DNA of 64,000 bases from Symbiodinium natans (GCA_905221605.1 CAJNDS010002215.1:1-64000), one strand, 5' to 3'; numbered from the stretch's first letter, positions 20,310 through 31,054 are shown. The notes: generated from the letters alone by a model not told the origin. Numbers and translations: made by a program.

Positions 20310-20778
20310 TTGCTCACAGTTACAGTTTGGCACCGAGGTGCCCTCGGTGCCAGATTATTGTGTGAGCTAGCTTACATGGCTGTTGAGGGGTCTGGTTCCA
20401 TTGCTGAAGGGTCTGATTTCCTTCTGATGGAAATGCCAAACTACTTCTTACATATCCTCACACCCAAACCCTTGAGCAATGAAACTCCTGACGACAACGG
20501 CGAGCAAGTGCCTGAGCACACGTGCCTCTTGGAAGTTCTTGCTGATATTGAGTGGTAGCTCCCCCGACGGGTCCACATCTGATTGCATTGTTAAGGTTGA
20601 TCAGGGGTGTTGGGTGGTTACTGTTGAGATTTGTCACAGGCACGGACGCCGAGGAAGCAAGGGTGTTTCCACATACTATGTTTCTACGGCTTGGCGTTTC
20701 AGGGAGCTTGGCTTGACAACTCAGGGTCCAGCAAGGCCTCCAAGCGTTGGTCGGGTATCTGAGTTTATGCTTTTATAG
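20310..20778 (+). pseudogene. two coding-like frames split by a frame change
   Basis: Frame one reads through EMPNYFLHILTPKPLSNETP to a stop after LADIEW at 20558. From about 20545 a second frame reads SSSPDGSTSDCIVKVDQGCW through STYYVSTAWRFRELG to a stop at 20778. The two join naturally at about 20550, so one gene with an indel is likely, unless a short intron is present. No family is recognised. A hairpin of the GAGG/CCTC family lies at the 5' edge. Confidence 0.3.
20328..20352. repeat. GAGG-TGC-CCTC hairpin
   Basis: Arms TGGCACCGAGG and CCTCGGTGCCA pair perfectly around TGC. The outer stem differs from its neighbours at paired positions. Confidence 0.9.
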
Positions 20779-20789
20779 AACTTTTCTTA

Positions 20790-21840
20790 ATTTAATGATT
20801 TATAGCCTTTCATGCATAGGTTTCCATTGGTGAGTTGAAACCGGCTCTTCACCAAACGCTATTCTCGGGGCGTCTTCGGCGAGATGTACCTGTTGCCCCC
20901 CGATAAGCAGAGCAACAAACCCCCGGCCCCAGAAAGTGTTCTTGAGATTGAATTTTCACGGAAGTTTGTTGATATATTTTGCTTCTCAAGTGGAGGGAGG
21001 GAGGGACTGAGCCTCAGGATTATTGTTGTTTGCAGTCTTGACGACTTCACATGTATATAGGCGATGTGTGGAAAGTGCCATAAAAAGCTATAAGACTATG
21101 TGAGTTCACGGGTGTCTCGCACGCTTTCTTTTCACCTCGAAAAAGTCTGGACCTGATTGTAAAATAATGTTGTTTCGAAAAGAATTTTCTCGCCACTTGA
21201 GCAGCGGCGCCGCTTGAACAGTTATCGAAAAACATGTGCATGACTGTCAAAGCCACTTGATCAGTGGCACCACTTGAACAGTGGCATATGTGCATGTCAA
21301 TGCCACTTGACCAGTGGCGCCACTTGAACAGTGGCACATGTGCATTTCAGTCCATGCTCTAAACCCTAAACTTCCTAAACCCTAAACCCACTCATTCTCT
21401 TTAAGCCCGGCGCCGGACGAGTGTCTGCCAAGTGCAGGATTCAGGGGCGGGCTTGAGGCAGGTGCTAGGCTTTCATGAGGCTTTCTGGCTTTCTACCCTA
21501 TTGCTATCAGGAAGGGGGAAGCGGGGGTTGGTTTCAGGCCTCACAAGGGGGAAGGTAGGGTTTCAAGCAGCATCCTAGCCTAGTGCTACCAGCGTTAGGG
21601 GGTGGGTTCGAGGCTTCACAAGGAGGGAAGCTGGGGTTTCATCGTAGCCTAGTCTATTTACTCGAATTTTGGGGCGAGGGTCAAGTTGAGGGTTGAGGTT
21701 GGGTGCTTACACAATCCCGTCAATCCCAAGAGACGCCAAGCCGCCAGGCCACTTGCAGAGGTAGCTCCCCCGGCGGGTTCTTCTCTGACAGCATGCCAGC
21801 ATGCATCAAACAGAATGCCCACTCAGGCTTTAGGGTTTGG
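20790..21840. other. no supported gene; GCCACT hairpin cluster
   Basis: No coding signal. Between about 21191 and 21335 several short hairpins with stem GCCACT/AGTGGC and five-base loops (TGATC, TGAAC, TGACC) stand side by side, some copies truncated to CCACTTGAACAGTGGC. A more diverged pair is GCCACTTGAGCAGCGGC and CCGCTTGAACAG. Confidence 0.7.
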
Positions 21841-21895
21841 GTTTTAGGGTTTAGGGTTTAGGGTTTAGGGATTGCCCCCACCCCCCCCCCCCCCT
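21838..21895 (+). repeat. TTTAGGG run and poly-C tract
   Basis: Several TTTAGGG heptamers are followed by a run of C broken by one A. Interstitial telomere-like sequence, about 160 bp upstream of the next gene-like region. Confidence 0.85.
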
Positions 21896-22051
21896 TCTTT
21901 GTCGGAATTGCAAGCATGAACGGCGGAGATGTTTACAGAAAAACAAGGCTACCCAAGTCCTTTTTGATACGTCTGCTCTGTCCTCCCTCCACAGTTCTTA
22001 GTGTAATCTGTTGCCTGGCTCGACACCCGTTGAGATGAAATTGACACCCGA

Positions 22052-23430
22052 TTGCATCGAAATCTACTTATTTGCTCTTTGGTCAAGGAGTTTCGCGTTG
22101 TGCTGACACAGTTTGAGGGAAACTCCAAGTCAGTGGTCAGCCTGACCGGCGCTGCGCCAGCTCCCAGCCTCCTGTCGTCGCTGAATGATCCACAGAATAT
22201 CAACGAGGACGAACGGGCACGCCAGTGGAAGGCCGTCCAAGCAGAGAGAAAGAAATTTGTTTCCTTCTCTGTCCCGAGCCAGTGGACCAAAGACGGAATT
22301 TTGGCCGCCTTCCGCGCTGCTGGAAAAGTCTACAGTCACAAAGGCTCCCTCAACACGTCGCATCGCTTGGTCGTCGGCTCCGCAGACCTGCTTTCGGAAG
22401 ACACTGCGACCCCCTGGGCCACGTTGACCAAGCCAGACTCGAAGCTTTGGAAGGAGATCTGCCAATTCTCCAGGACAATCAGTGGCCCTGAAGATTTCGT
22501 CATGTTGTTCGACGGACGGATGCGTGAGATCAGGAGCTTGAATGAAGCTCGGCCTTTGGGAAGCTTGCATGATGTCGGTTTTCAAGCAATAGGATCTGTT
22601 GCATTCCATACGCACTCTTTGCTGCTCCGTGTGCTTGCTCTTGCCAGGAGGAGATCTTGAAGGATCCGCATTCCGAGGAGGTGACCCTTGTGTATACCGG
22701 AGGCTGCCCTCCCAGGGCTGGCCGCACTCGGAGGGTGCCACTCTCTGCAAAGAAAGTGGAGTCTGCAGCCATTCGCTTCCCAGTCATGCGCAACAAAGTC
22801 CGCGCGCAGAAAAGGGAAGCTTTCACCGCATGTGGTGAGGCGTCCACGTACCAGGGGACATACTGCGGCGTCAAGTATCGACCGTGCGCTCAAATGCCGC
22901 TCATCTCCAAGACTGAGAAGAAGGCTATCTTGGAGAAGGACACTGACCAGGTGCCGGAGGATTGGTCGGACGTGCACGGAGACGATGTGCCGTTGTTCTG
23001 GCAAGAATCCAAGCCAATCGACTTTTACACGGCCCTGCTTGCAGACTACAAGGCCAATGCTGTGTTCGACATCACAGCAGGCGCGGGGGCTCTCATGGAG
23101 GCGTGCCTGGGCGCCGGCGTTCTCTACCATGGCCTTTGTCGTGTCCTTAGCTGGCAGTCCTCATGTTGCGCAACGCATGCAGCTTTTGCGTGTAGATGCT
23201 TGCAAAGACTGTTTGTCCTAGGTTTGAACAGGCAGCACATGATCTGGGTGCAAGCTGTGGCCGACAGGGCGGCCTGCGGACTCATGGCTGTGGAAGGATC
23301 AACGCTCTTCTCGGAGGAAGGTGCAAAGTCGGTGAGGAAGCATTTCGGCAACATCTTGGACAGCCTTGTTGTCGGCGAGGATGAAAATGAAGAAGACCTC
23401 GAGCCTCCAAGTCCGAGCGATGCTGTGTAG
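22052..23430 (+). CDS. spliced gene with methyltransferase-like motif
   Basis: Two coding-like segments lie in different frames. The first (22052 to about 22585) includes RARQWKAVQAERKKFVSFSV and EARPLGSLHD. The second (about 22651-23430) begins right after CTTGCTCTTGCCAG, a good 3' splice site, and reads EEILKDPHSEEVTLVYTGGC. Joining them removes an intron of roughly 70-80 bp. The second segment contains VFDITAGAGALMEACLGAG, which resembles motif I of SAM-dependent methyltransferases, and ends with an acidic tail (EDENEEDLEPPSPS). A second intron near 23130-23230 is possible, because character is lost after LYHG and regained at RQHMIWVQAVADRA. The first segment has no ATG, so the true start lies upstream. 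The function, a methyltransferase-like nuclear protein, is inference. Confidence 0.5.
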
Positions 23431-23686
23431 TCGGGGAGCGCAGAGGCCCGAGGTCCCGAGGTCCCAAGGCCCGCGCCCTCTCATCAAGCCAAGCAAAGTG
23501 TGCTCAGGGAGCCGATTTTGATCAGAACTGCAGGCAGCTGAAAATGGTACGCCGCGCAGTGCTGCAGCAGAGTCACAGTTGGCTGGTTAGGCTGCGCAAG
23601 TGCGTTTGTCAACTTTGTCGTTCCTAGTCTTGCAGCCATTACGGAGCGTGGTCCGCAGGTCCCGAGGTCCCACGCTAGGCCAGGCC

Positions 23687-25018
23687 ATGACTGCCGTCAC
23701 GCATCGGCTGCGGAGCAAGACGCAGACGAAGGCGGCTGCGGCTGTGTGTCGCCAAAAGAAAGTTCCAGGGCGAAAGACGCAAGCAGCCAAAGCGCGAGGC
23801 GCAGCTGTGAAAGCAGGTGCTGCTCCGGTTGCACGCCGCTGCTTTGCCCTGTTTGTGAAGGAGAACTCCATGGTTCGCAAAGGTGCCTCCCAAGCTGAGC
23901 ATAAAGCCGAGCTGGTGCGTCTGGGGGCAGTCTGGAGAAGGTTGCCCAAGGAGGAGCAGGACCGCTACCGCGTCAAGAGCGCTGAGGAGTTCGGGCTCCA
24001 GCGAGAAGGCCTTGCTTCGCATGGTATTTTTGTGACGGGGAAACGCCCGTGCGACACAGGTGCGGCAGCGCAGCCACCGCAGCAGCCAGCCTGCATTGGC
24101 CCGTACGTGCTGGAACCCTTCGAGTCTGCGCAAGCAGGCAACGTCCGGCTCGGATGTGGGAGCTATGGCAAGGTCTACAAGTCCAAGTCGCCCATGACAG
24201 GCCAGCAGCTTGCTGTGAAAGCTTTCTATGGCCGGGATGCCGGGGAGGATGCAGAGCACGAGGTGGCTTTGTACCAACACATGGTTGCCAACCTCTTGCA
24301 CTCGGAGATGGCGTTCTTTGCGACCATCCATAACTATGACGTTGCTTCAGAGCCATATCCCTGGATTGCCATGGATTTCTGCGGGCCCAGCTTGGCAAAG
24401 ACCTTGAATGCTTCTCCGAAAATGCCTTGCAGCTCCGTCCAAACCATTGCAGTCCAGCTCAAGACTGCCTTGCAGTTCGTTCACCGAGCAATGATCTTGC
24501 ATCTGGACGTGAAGCCTGCAAACATTCTCTGGGTCGAGCAACTTCAGCTAGTCAAGCTCTGCGATTTCGGCATGGCCGAGAGGCGAGATGTGCCGGCGAG
24601 CAGACTGAGGTTTGCGCAATATGTGACGGTTCCGTACCGGCCGCCTGAACTTGTTGCTGTTGATGGACAAAAGGAGCCAGCAAAGCTACATCGAATGCTG
24701 ACGCCAGGCGTGGACATGTGGAGTTATGGATGCACCATCTACAACGTTGCTACCGGAACTTCTTTGATGTCGCCACTTGCCAACAACGCGAAGCCGTACT
24801 GTGAGAAGACGCTTAGTCTCTGGTGCACTCATTGGGCACAGTTGTGCAAGCAGCAGCTGCCAAAGACAGCTGAGGGTAGAGTGTGGCAGTTGCGGGGGCG
24901 ACTTGTGCTCGCCCGTCAACTGCAGGGAATCATTCTTAAAGTTTGCAATCCCACGGCAGCAAAGCGCCAGTGGCCAAGCGTAGCCGAGTGCAAGGCGGGC
25001 TTAGAAGGCTGCAAGTAG
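23687..25018 (+). CDS. HMG-box / protein kinase fusion
   Basis: I chose the ATG at 23687 (443 codons); the frame is open upstream to 23600 without another ATG. Residues 1-48 are basic and Ala/Lys-rich. Residues about 49-103 fit an HMG box (FALFVKENSM ... VWRRLPKEEQDRYRVKSAEEF). The kinase domain has the glycine loop GCGSYG (155-160), LAVK with K178, catalytic loop HLDVKPAN (272-279, with HLD in place of HRD), DFG (293-295), PPE (319-321) and DMWSYG (D343). All key catalytic residues are present, so activity is expected. A chromatin-bound Ser/Thr kinase is a reasonable inference: HMG boxes bind DNA, and dinoflagellates use non-nucleosomal chromatin proteins. The coding region shows no intron, which would suit a retroposed copy. 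It starts about 255 bp after the methyltransferase-like gene on the same strand. Confidence 0.75.
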   Translation: MTAVTHRLRSKTQTKAAAAVCRQKKVPGRKTQAAKARGAAVKAGAAPVARRCFALFVKENSMVRKGASQAEHKAELVRLGAVWRRLPKEEQDRYRVKSAEEFGLQREGLASHGIFVTGKRPCDTGAAAQPPQQPACIGPYVLEPFESAQAGNVRLGCGSYGKVYKSKSPMTGQQLAVKAFYGRDAGEDAEHEVALYQHMVANLLHSEMAFFATIHNYDVASEPYPWIAMDFCGPSLAKTLNASPKMPCSSVQTIAVQLKTALQFVHRAMILHLDVKPANILWVEQLQLVKLCDFGMAERRDVPASRLRFAQYVTVPYRPPELVAVDGQKEPAKLHRMLTPGVDMWSYGCTIYNVATGTSLMSPLANNAKPYCEKTLSLWCTHWAQLCKQQLPKTAEGRVWQLRGRLVLARQLQGIILKVCNPTAAKRQWPSVAECKAGLEGCK

Positions 25019-25019
25019 G

Positions 25020-26040
25020 CATCACATGCGCTGCAGGCGCAACAACTCTTGGAATAGGGGTCCAGAGTTGCCATATATTGGCAGACGTGCTAGCGCTGCA
25101 TTTGCGACGTAATGCGCAAAAGAAGCTGCGACACCTCTTGTTTTTGCACACATGCAGCGTGTGGTCCCGGGAGTATCAGATGTCTTCGCAAGGGTTACGA
25201 TGGATGGGTTTCAGCAGCAGCCACTGTGCACTGTGCAGGCTCCTGCCACTTTTCTTACGGCAAGTTGAACCGTGTGCTCTTCTCACTGGAGGCCTCGCCA
25301 GCTTCTTCAGAATTGGGAAACTGCTTTTCTGGCAATTTGCATTAGGCTTTTTATTGTGGTTTGTGGTTCAGAACATCCCAAAGCTTTTTTCTGCAATTCT
25401 CAATGAGAACTGCTCTAAATTAGGTCTTCAACCATAGAAAATTCTGTAAGCTGACAGGCATGGCGAGCTCCCCGAAGTCCGGGCCGCTTCCTGCTTCAGC
25501 TGCTGTTGTTGTCTCGCTGCTTGGTGTTGAATAGTGTCTCAACTGCGAAGATTCTCAAGCTGCACAAAGCCCCAGAGTTTCGCAACGTTCGTAGCAAAGT
25601 GCCAGACGTGTGACAATTGTGTCGCCAGGGAACTTCTGCGACAGAAGCCCTTGCTGCAGTCATCCCGGTGGCCAACAAATTGCCGGCTCGCGCTCGAATT
25701 CGCAGGGTGTTGCTTTGTGTTCCAGGTTATTTCAAGCTGCCAGCAAACATTCGAGCTGCAGCTAATCCCAAGTTGTTGTCGATAGAATCACAGTGCATTC
25801 GGAGATGCTACTTTCAAATTCTTACAACGTACTGTACCTACATGATCAGGTGCACTGGAGAAGGCCAGTGCAGCTATTATATTTGCTGGCAGGCCGTCAA
25901 AGCCTGCGTGGGAGGGGTGAAGCTGGTGGCGTTGGCTATGTTTCTTTTCCGCGACATGACGAAAGGCGCAGACCAATTTTCTGTGGCCACGGTTCCTGGG
26001 CAAGAGTAAGCAAGCAATAGCAAGCAATCCTGGAGAAATG
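25020..26040. other. no confident gene
   Basis: A plus-strand stretch near 25630-25790 (EALAAVIPVANKLPARARI ... PGYFKLPANIRAAANPK) looks protein-like but is short and interrupted. The remainder shows nothing I can support. Confidence 0.35.
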
Positions 26041-26240
26041 GTTTAATTTAGGGTTTATATTTATAGGGTTTATAGGGTTTATAGGGTTTAGGGTGTTTAG
26101 GGTTTAGGGTTTATAGGGTTTGGGGTTTAGGGTTTAGGGCGTTTAGGGTTGCGGGTTTAGGGTTTAGGATTTTGGGTCTAGGGTTTAGGGTTTAGGGTTT
26201 AGGGTTTAGGGTTTAGCCTTGAGTCCCTAAACCCTAAACC
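26041..26240 (+). repeat. telomere-like block with TTTATAGGG variants
   Basis: TTTAGGG heptamers are mixed with TTTATAGGG, GTTTAGGGC and GGGGTTTAGGG variants, then a short inverted AACCCTAAACCC at 26225-26243. The mixture suggests an old interstitial copy. Further isolated heptamer groups lie at about 16165-16205, 20255-20275 and 27597-27630. Confidence 0.9.
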
Positions 26241-26249
26241 CTCACTTGC

Positions 26250-28140
26250 AAGCCCCAGAGTGGGCCACGCGTGAGCTGCTGGCGGTATGCATTTAGTTGA
26301 TTTTTTTTGTTGCTTGTTCTTGTTCTGGGGTTCTCAGAGATCGACCCATCTCCCAAGTGGCCTTTGGAAACCGCATTCCAACACTCCACGCCGTGTAGTC
26401 GAGTCGTGCGAGCAGCAGGTCTTTTGAAAGGACACTTTGACACAGAGAGGGTCTTTATTACCATTGCTGCCTGCATTTGGTCGTCTTACGACAACATGCT
26501 CGCAAAGGGCTTGAGCTTCGGCATTCGACGAAGAGGTACAATGTTTTGGCTCGGGGTTCTCTCTCACGTTGACAGTCGAGAGTCCAGCGTGCTTGCAAAG
26601 TAGGGGGTTTTGGCCGGGCAGCCTCTGAACACACGGGTCTGAAAAAGTCCGAACACCGTTCTCGAAGCATATCAAGGCATATGGGTGTTTCCCAAAATAG
26701 GGGTACCCTTTTATACCCCCGATAGAAGACTCCCCTTAATGGGACCCCGAAAAAGGGTACCTTTATTTTCGGTAGTGCTTTTGGGAATGTGGATCTCAGC
26801 CGCGTTTTTGGGGCTTATTTGCAGTTTACGGCTTAGGGTTTCAGAGTAAGTGTTCGGGTTCAGGGTGCAGGGCGACAGCGATATGAAAGACCACACTGAC
26901 ACACGTACGCCAGAGCAACCCAAACCCGGAACTGCAAGGCAAAAATCCAATGGACACACCAGTAGACATTGTTCTGCTTCTTGGCTGCCCGTTCCCAGGC
27001 TTTTCTGGCCGCGTATTTGATGTACCGAAGCGGTGTGTCCATTCGCAAGGCCAATGGTTCGCAGTTTTTGTGTGGGTTTGAAACAGGGAGTGATTCTGAC
27101 GTTTAGGGCCTGTACTGTCGGAGGTGTCTGCGAATGGTCCGTTGACGCTGCGGATCTTGGGAAGCTCCAACCCAATTCTGGTTAGCTGTGGCCAGCCCTG
27201 GACGCTTCTGAAAGCTCTGCGTGGCTCATTTGCGCACGCAGTGACCAAGGACAGTGCCGCGGATGCTTTAGTGTTTTCCTAGATATGTTTGACTTGTACC
27301 GGCGGTGTGCGAATGTCGCTTTGCAAGAGCTCATACAGTTTTGGGGCTTCCGCTACAGTCTCTGCAACATTCCCCGCAGTGCTTGGTTTCAGGGTTTGAA
27401 CTGTTGACAATGAACGGCTCGACCGCCTGACGAGCACGGCTGGGCGCTCATCTTGCCAAAGCGTTCAGCAGCTTCAGCTTTACCTGGGCTGCGCGTGGCG
27501 TGGGGTTAGGTCGCTTGCTAGCGCTCGAACAGGACAGCTTCGGGCTCTCACGTGGTGGTAGCGAGCTCTCAGCCGGACTTTAGGAGTTAAAGTTCAGGGT
27601 TCAGGGTCTAGGGTTTAGGGTTTAGGGTTTACGGTAGAGTTTTTTCGGCCTCCAGGCATTGCGGTCTGTCGCTTCGTGCTCCGTGCTCCTAAACTCAGGA
27701 GCATGAGGTTGAGGGTACTCTTTTGTAGGGGGGCTTTGAGTATTGCTGCGCTGGCATGTCGCAGTTTTCTAGCCGCCCCATTCCTGACTGTAGTACAAAA
27801 TTTGTAAGAGCCTCGTTGAAGATGAGAGAAGTCTGGTCGTCCTCATGAGCGGGCTGTCCCGCCTGTCGCGCTTCCAGCGTTCGGAGCGTGGCCGGGTTCA
27901 ATTCGCAAGCCTTAAGGTGCAGAGGCGTTTGCGTCAGGAGCCTGGAGGTCTGCAGCCCAATCAACTAGGTCCCCCGGCCCTCTGGTCCTTAGTCCCAGGG
28001 CCACGAAAGCCAGCGTGGTGTGAGAAAACGCGCATGGGGTGCCTTCAGCCGGTGTCATCCGAAACACTTAAACAGGCCACCCTTCCCCCGTTTCTGAGTA
28101 CAGGGTCTGAGTAGAGGGTGCAAATGCAACTTCGAGTGGT
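26250..28140. other. no supported gene
   Basis: Short frames only. One plus-strand stretch, about 26440-26600 (FITIAACIWSSYDNMLAKGL), is coding-like but isolated. Telomere-like heptamers recur near 26830 and 27600. Confidence 0.35.
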
Positions 28141-28365
28141 CAGTGCAGTCTGCAAAGTTCAAAAGAAATCAACAGCTGTCCCTGCTTTTAAGGTGGAGAC
28201 TCTTCGTGTCGAAGTCTTCGTGCTCTGCAGAAGGTAGCCGCGTATCAGGCGCTGCCATGCTGGGAACAGCTGGGCTTCGTAGTCCTTGTGGCTTATTGTC
28301 GGAGCTCCCTGCCGCCTGGCTTGTCAAGCTGTGAAGGTCTGTGTCAACCTTCTGGGCATGATTGA

Positions 28366-28773
28366 ATGGGCAAAGCCGCACTGTCCAATGTTGCGCAGAA
28401 TTCAACAAACTCAAATTGTGTACTGAGGTTGGCCAAATATGTGCTGAAAGAAGCACGAAAAGCACCGAAGCAAGGGCTTTGCCTTGCTGCGACACTTGTG
28501 AAATTCTTCAAGAAAACGGGCGGGGTCAAGCGCAAGATGTTCCTCCCTTCAAGGACAGTTGCGAAGAGACAGCTGGGCGCGGCGTCTAAATCCCGGCCAA
28601 CAAAGACACAGACTGCAGTCATACGGCCAAACAAAGACATGGCAAGGTTTAGCCTCTCCAAGGCACTGACAATGGCCGGGCATTTCTTGGATGGGCATCT
28701 GCAGGGGCATTTTGCATCCGCTGACAAGAAGAAATGGGTGGTACGCGACACAGTGCTTCGTGGCCGACTATAG
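28366..28773 (+). CDS. small basic unrecognised protein
   Basis: A 135-codon ATG frame. The product is basic (KYVLKEARKAPKQG; KKTGGVKRKMFLPSR; RPTKTQTAVIRPNKDMARF) with a helical C-terminal part (SKALTMAGHFLDGHLQGHF). No signal peptide, membrane segment or known motif is visible. A second ORF starts about 100 bp downstream on the same strand in another frame, so the two could be exons of one gene. I cannot assign a function. Confidence 0.35.
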   Translation: MGKAALSNVAQNSTNSNCVLRLAKYVLKEARKAPKQGLCLAATLVKFFKKTGGVKRKMFLPSRTVAKRQLGAASKSRPTKTQTAVIRPNKDMARFSLSKALTMAGHFLDGHLQGHFASADKKKWVVRDTVLRGRL

Positions 28774-28876
28774 TAGTCGGGGTTCGGGTCGAACAGATTT
28801 TTGCTTGCTGCAGCTGTTTTTGTAGGTCGGGGGTGCAGGCAACCATGTGCCAAATCCAAGGCTTCAAGACATACAC

Positions 28877-29215
28877 ATGGATGCGTCGAAGCTCATGCCA
28901 CTGCACATCCTTGGAAGTCTTCAATGGTTGGGACGCCTTGACGAGGGTGCAACAGCTACAGATAGAAAGGCCAGCAATTGGAATTCTACCAACGCGAAGC
29001 AGTTTCAAAAGTTTGCTGGTGGCAAAGGAGTGCCAGAGGTTGTCCAGGCTGTGCGAGCGCACCTTGCAGAGGCCAGCGTTGCTTTTCGCGAGATGGGTGT
29101 GGACACAGCCAAGCTCGCCCAGCTTCAAAAGCAACTGTGCCCGGCCATGGTCATCTGGAATTCTTGCCAAGCTATGAAGGTTCTGATGAGACCTGGCTGC
29201 ATCCGAGTCGTGTGA
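28877..29215 (+). CDS. small helical unrecognised protein
   Basis: A 112-codon frame from the ATG at 28877. The frame is open upstream to 28847 without ATG, which would fit an exon continuing from the ORF before it. Residues 40-95 are strongly helical (QFQKFAGGKGVPEVVQAVRA; EASVAFREMGVDTAKLAQLQ). No family is recognised. The stop falls at the start of a 37-bp direct duplication, so the 3' end may have been altered. Confidence 0.35.
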   Translation: MDASKLMPLHILGSLQWLGRLDEGATATDRKASNWNSTNAKQFQKFAGGKGVPEVVQAVRAHLAEASVAFREMGVDTAKLAQLQKQLCPAMVIWNSCQAMKVLMRPGCIRVV

Positions 29216-29284
29216 GACAGTGAAGGCAGATTCTTGCAACATCTATGTGAGACAGTGAAGGCAGATTCTTGCAACATCTATGTC
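29212..29284. repeat. 37-bp direct duplication
   Basis: GTGAGACAGTGAAGGCAGAT and the following TTCTTGCAACATCTATGT occur twice back to back. The first copy includes the stop of the upstream ORF. Confidence 0.92.
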
Positions 29285-30740
29285 CTGATGAGCTCAGGAA
29301 TTTCGCATGGGTGAAGAGATGATGCTCGGTTTCCAATCATCCGCCTTTGTCGTCCCTAGCGCAGGGTTTCGGTGTTGACCTTTGTAAGCTTGAAACCAAG
29401 TCTGCTCGCGCGCCCCAAACCCTAAACCCTTAACCCTTAACCGCGGGGCCCCTGTAGCCGCTGTCTTTGCCTGTGGAGGCCAGTGGGTGGGAAACACACG
29501 TCCGTCCTTGAACTCAGCGGTGGAGAAGTTTCTCCAGAGGCGGCCACTTGGGTGTTTAACAGTCGTCCGTCAACCATTTCTACCTAAAGACTATGTTCCT
29601 GTGTATGATGTGGTGCTACAGGGTCGCAGTTCCAGATTCGTATCGTGAAGTCTGTAGTTCGCAGGTGCGAAGTCCTGCAATAAGTTAAGCGCGACATGAG
29701 CTGCTAGCCTTGCGTGTGGAAGCAAAAACATCATCGCCCAGCAGATAGGCATTCTCCTTCCAAAGAAATTTGAAAAGTGTCTAAGCAACCTCCCAAAAAT
29801 AACATTGACAGCAGAGTAGCTCTGTGCAGCACAGCCGGCTAGAGCTTTGCCGCTGAGGCAGAAGCTCTTGGCCAAGGACACTTGAGGCTTGAGGGGCTTG
29901 CAGCGGCAGACGCCCAACTCCCCCAACCCTCAGCCACACAGGCTAAAGGTTAAACGTACCCGCAACCCCCAAGGACAAGTGTGCCGGCTGCAAGTTCCCT
30001 AGGACTGTAGGTCCCCAGGTCCGTAGGTCGCAAGACCTCCGTGTTTCGTTGCTAGTCGGCAAGTCAAAGGACTGCCGCTCTGATGAATGTGCTACAAGTG
30101 TTTGCAATGAGGTGTTGGTGCCAGTCAATACATGCAACGACTCGAGGCAATGCACGTAGTCGCTTGTTGCACCGAAAGTCTGTGATGGCATGGCTGCGCC
30201 GACGCGAAGTTCAAAGGCCTCGGCGTATCCTTAAGGTTGCAACCCCAGACTTCCTCCATCAACCCTGCACGCCCGAACTCTGCAGGGCGAACACTGCAGG
30301 GCTAGCGGGCACCATGTCACTAATATTTTTCGCAAGGGTCCCGGACTCAACCCAGCGTACTGCACAATGTGCAAGAGACACCAAAAAATGAGTAAACGGA
30401 AGGGAGCGGGCGCTGTCAACGTTTAAGAAATTAAAGGTGGAAGAGAACGGGCGTAAGGAACGGATGTTCCCAGCCGTTAAAAAATTAAATGCGATTGAGA
30501 ACGGGCGTTCTCAATATCTGGAAAGAAAAGGCTGAGCAAAGGTTGGCAGCGGGCGTTCCCAACAACAAGAAGCTTGTTGCTAGCTGCAAGCCGTCAAAAG
30601 GTGCAATCCAGATTCAAAAAAATCCAGATTCTTCTTGCAGCGGGCGCTAGCAAGGAACTGCGCAATGCTGAGAGGCCCCAGCTACAAAGCAAACACAGCA
30701 CACCTAGCCTCCAGGCTCCCAGAGGGGCAACTACCTACGA
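29285..30740. other. no supported gene
   Basis: Short frames on both strands. If the minus-strand spliced-leader relic at 30742 belongs to a retrocopy, its body should lie here on the minus strand, but I find no recognisable gene. GAACGGGCG and GCGGGCG phrases recur between 30400 and 30650. Confidence 0.4.
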
Positions 30741-30741
30741 G

Positions 30742-30799
30742 CTTGAGCCAAATGGGTACGGACTTGAGCCAAAAGACTTGAGCCAAAGGGGTTACGGGA
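30742..30799 (-). other. three tandem decayed spliced-leader copies
   Basis: Read on the plus strand, CTTGAGCCAAA occurs at 30742, 30763 and 30777. The first is followed by TGGGTACGGA and the third by a close variant ending TTACGGGA. The reverse complement is the dinoflagellate spliced leader (…TTTTGGCTCAAG, with a CCGTAGCC-like 5' half) in three partial copies head to tail. Tandem leader relics are known from dinoflagellate genes that were trans-spliced, reverse-transcribed, reinserted and trans-spliced again. Orientation is minus, so the retroposed body would lie at lower coordinates. Confidence 0.8.
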
Positions 30800-31054
30800 C
30801 TCCGTCTCCAGACCCATCAGGTTGAGATTTTGGGACACACCATCTGTAAAAGAGAAACTTCACGTTTCGGCACGCTACATGACTGACCGGCGGCAGACTG
30901 CGCAAAACTCTTACAATTTCTCCAGCCATCAGGCAATCTTCCTGAACTGGCAACTTGGAAGGTTCGGGCCGGACATCTTAGTTCTTGACATCAGTTCCAA
31001 CGCCAAATTCAGCGTTGCAAAAGCTTCTTTGCTAAATTCCACCTCCAAATCTTT

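Noticed and set aside
22584-22750. Minus-strand ORFs opposite the methyltransferase-like gene
   Set aside because: Antisense shadows without start context or motifs.
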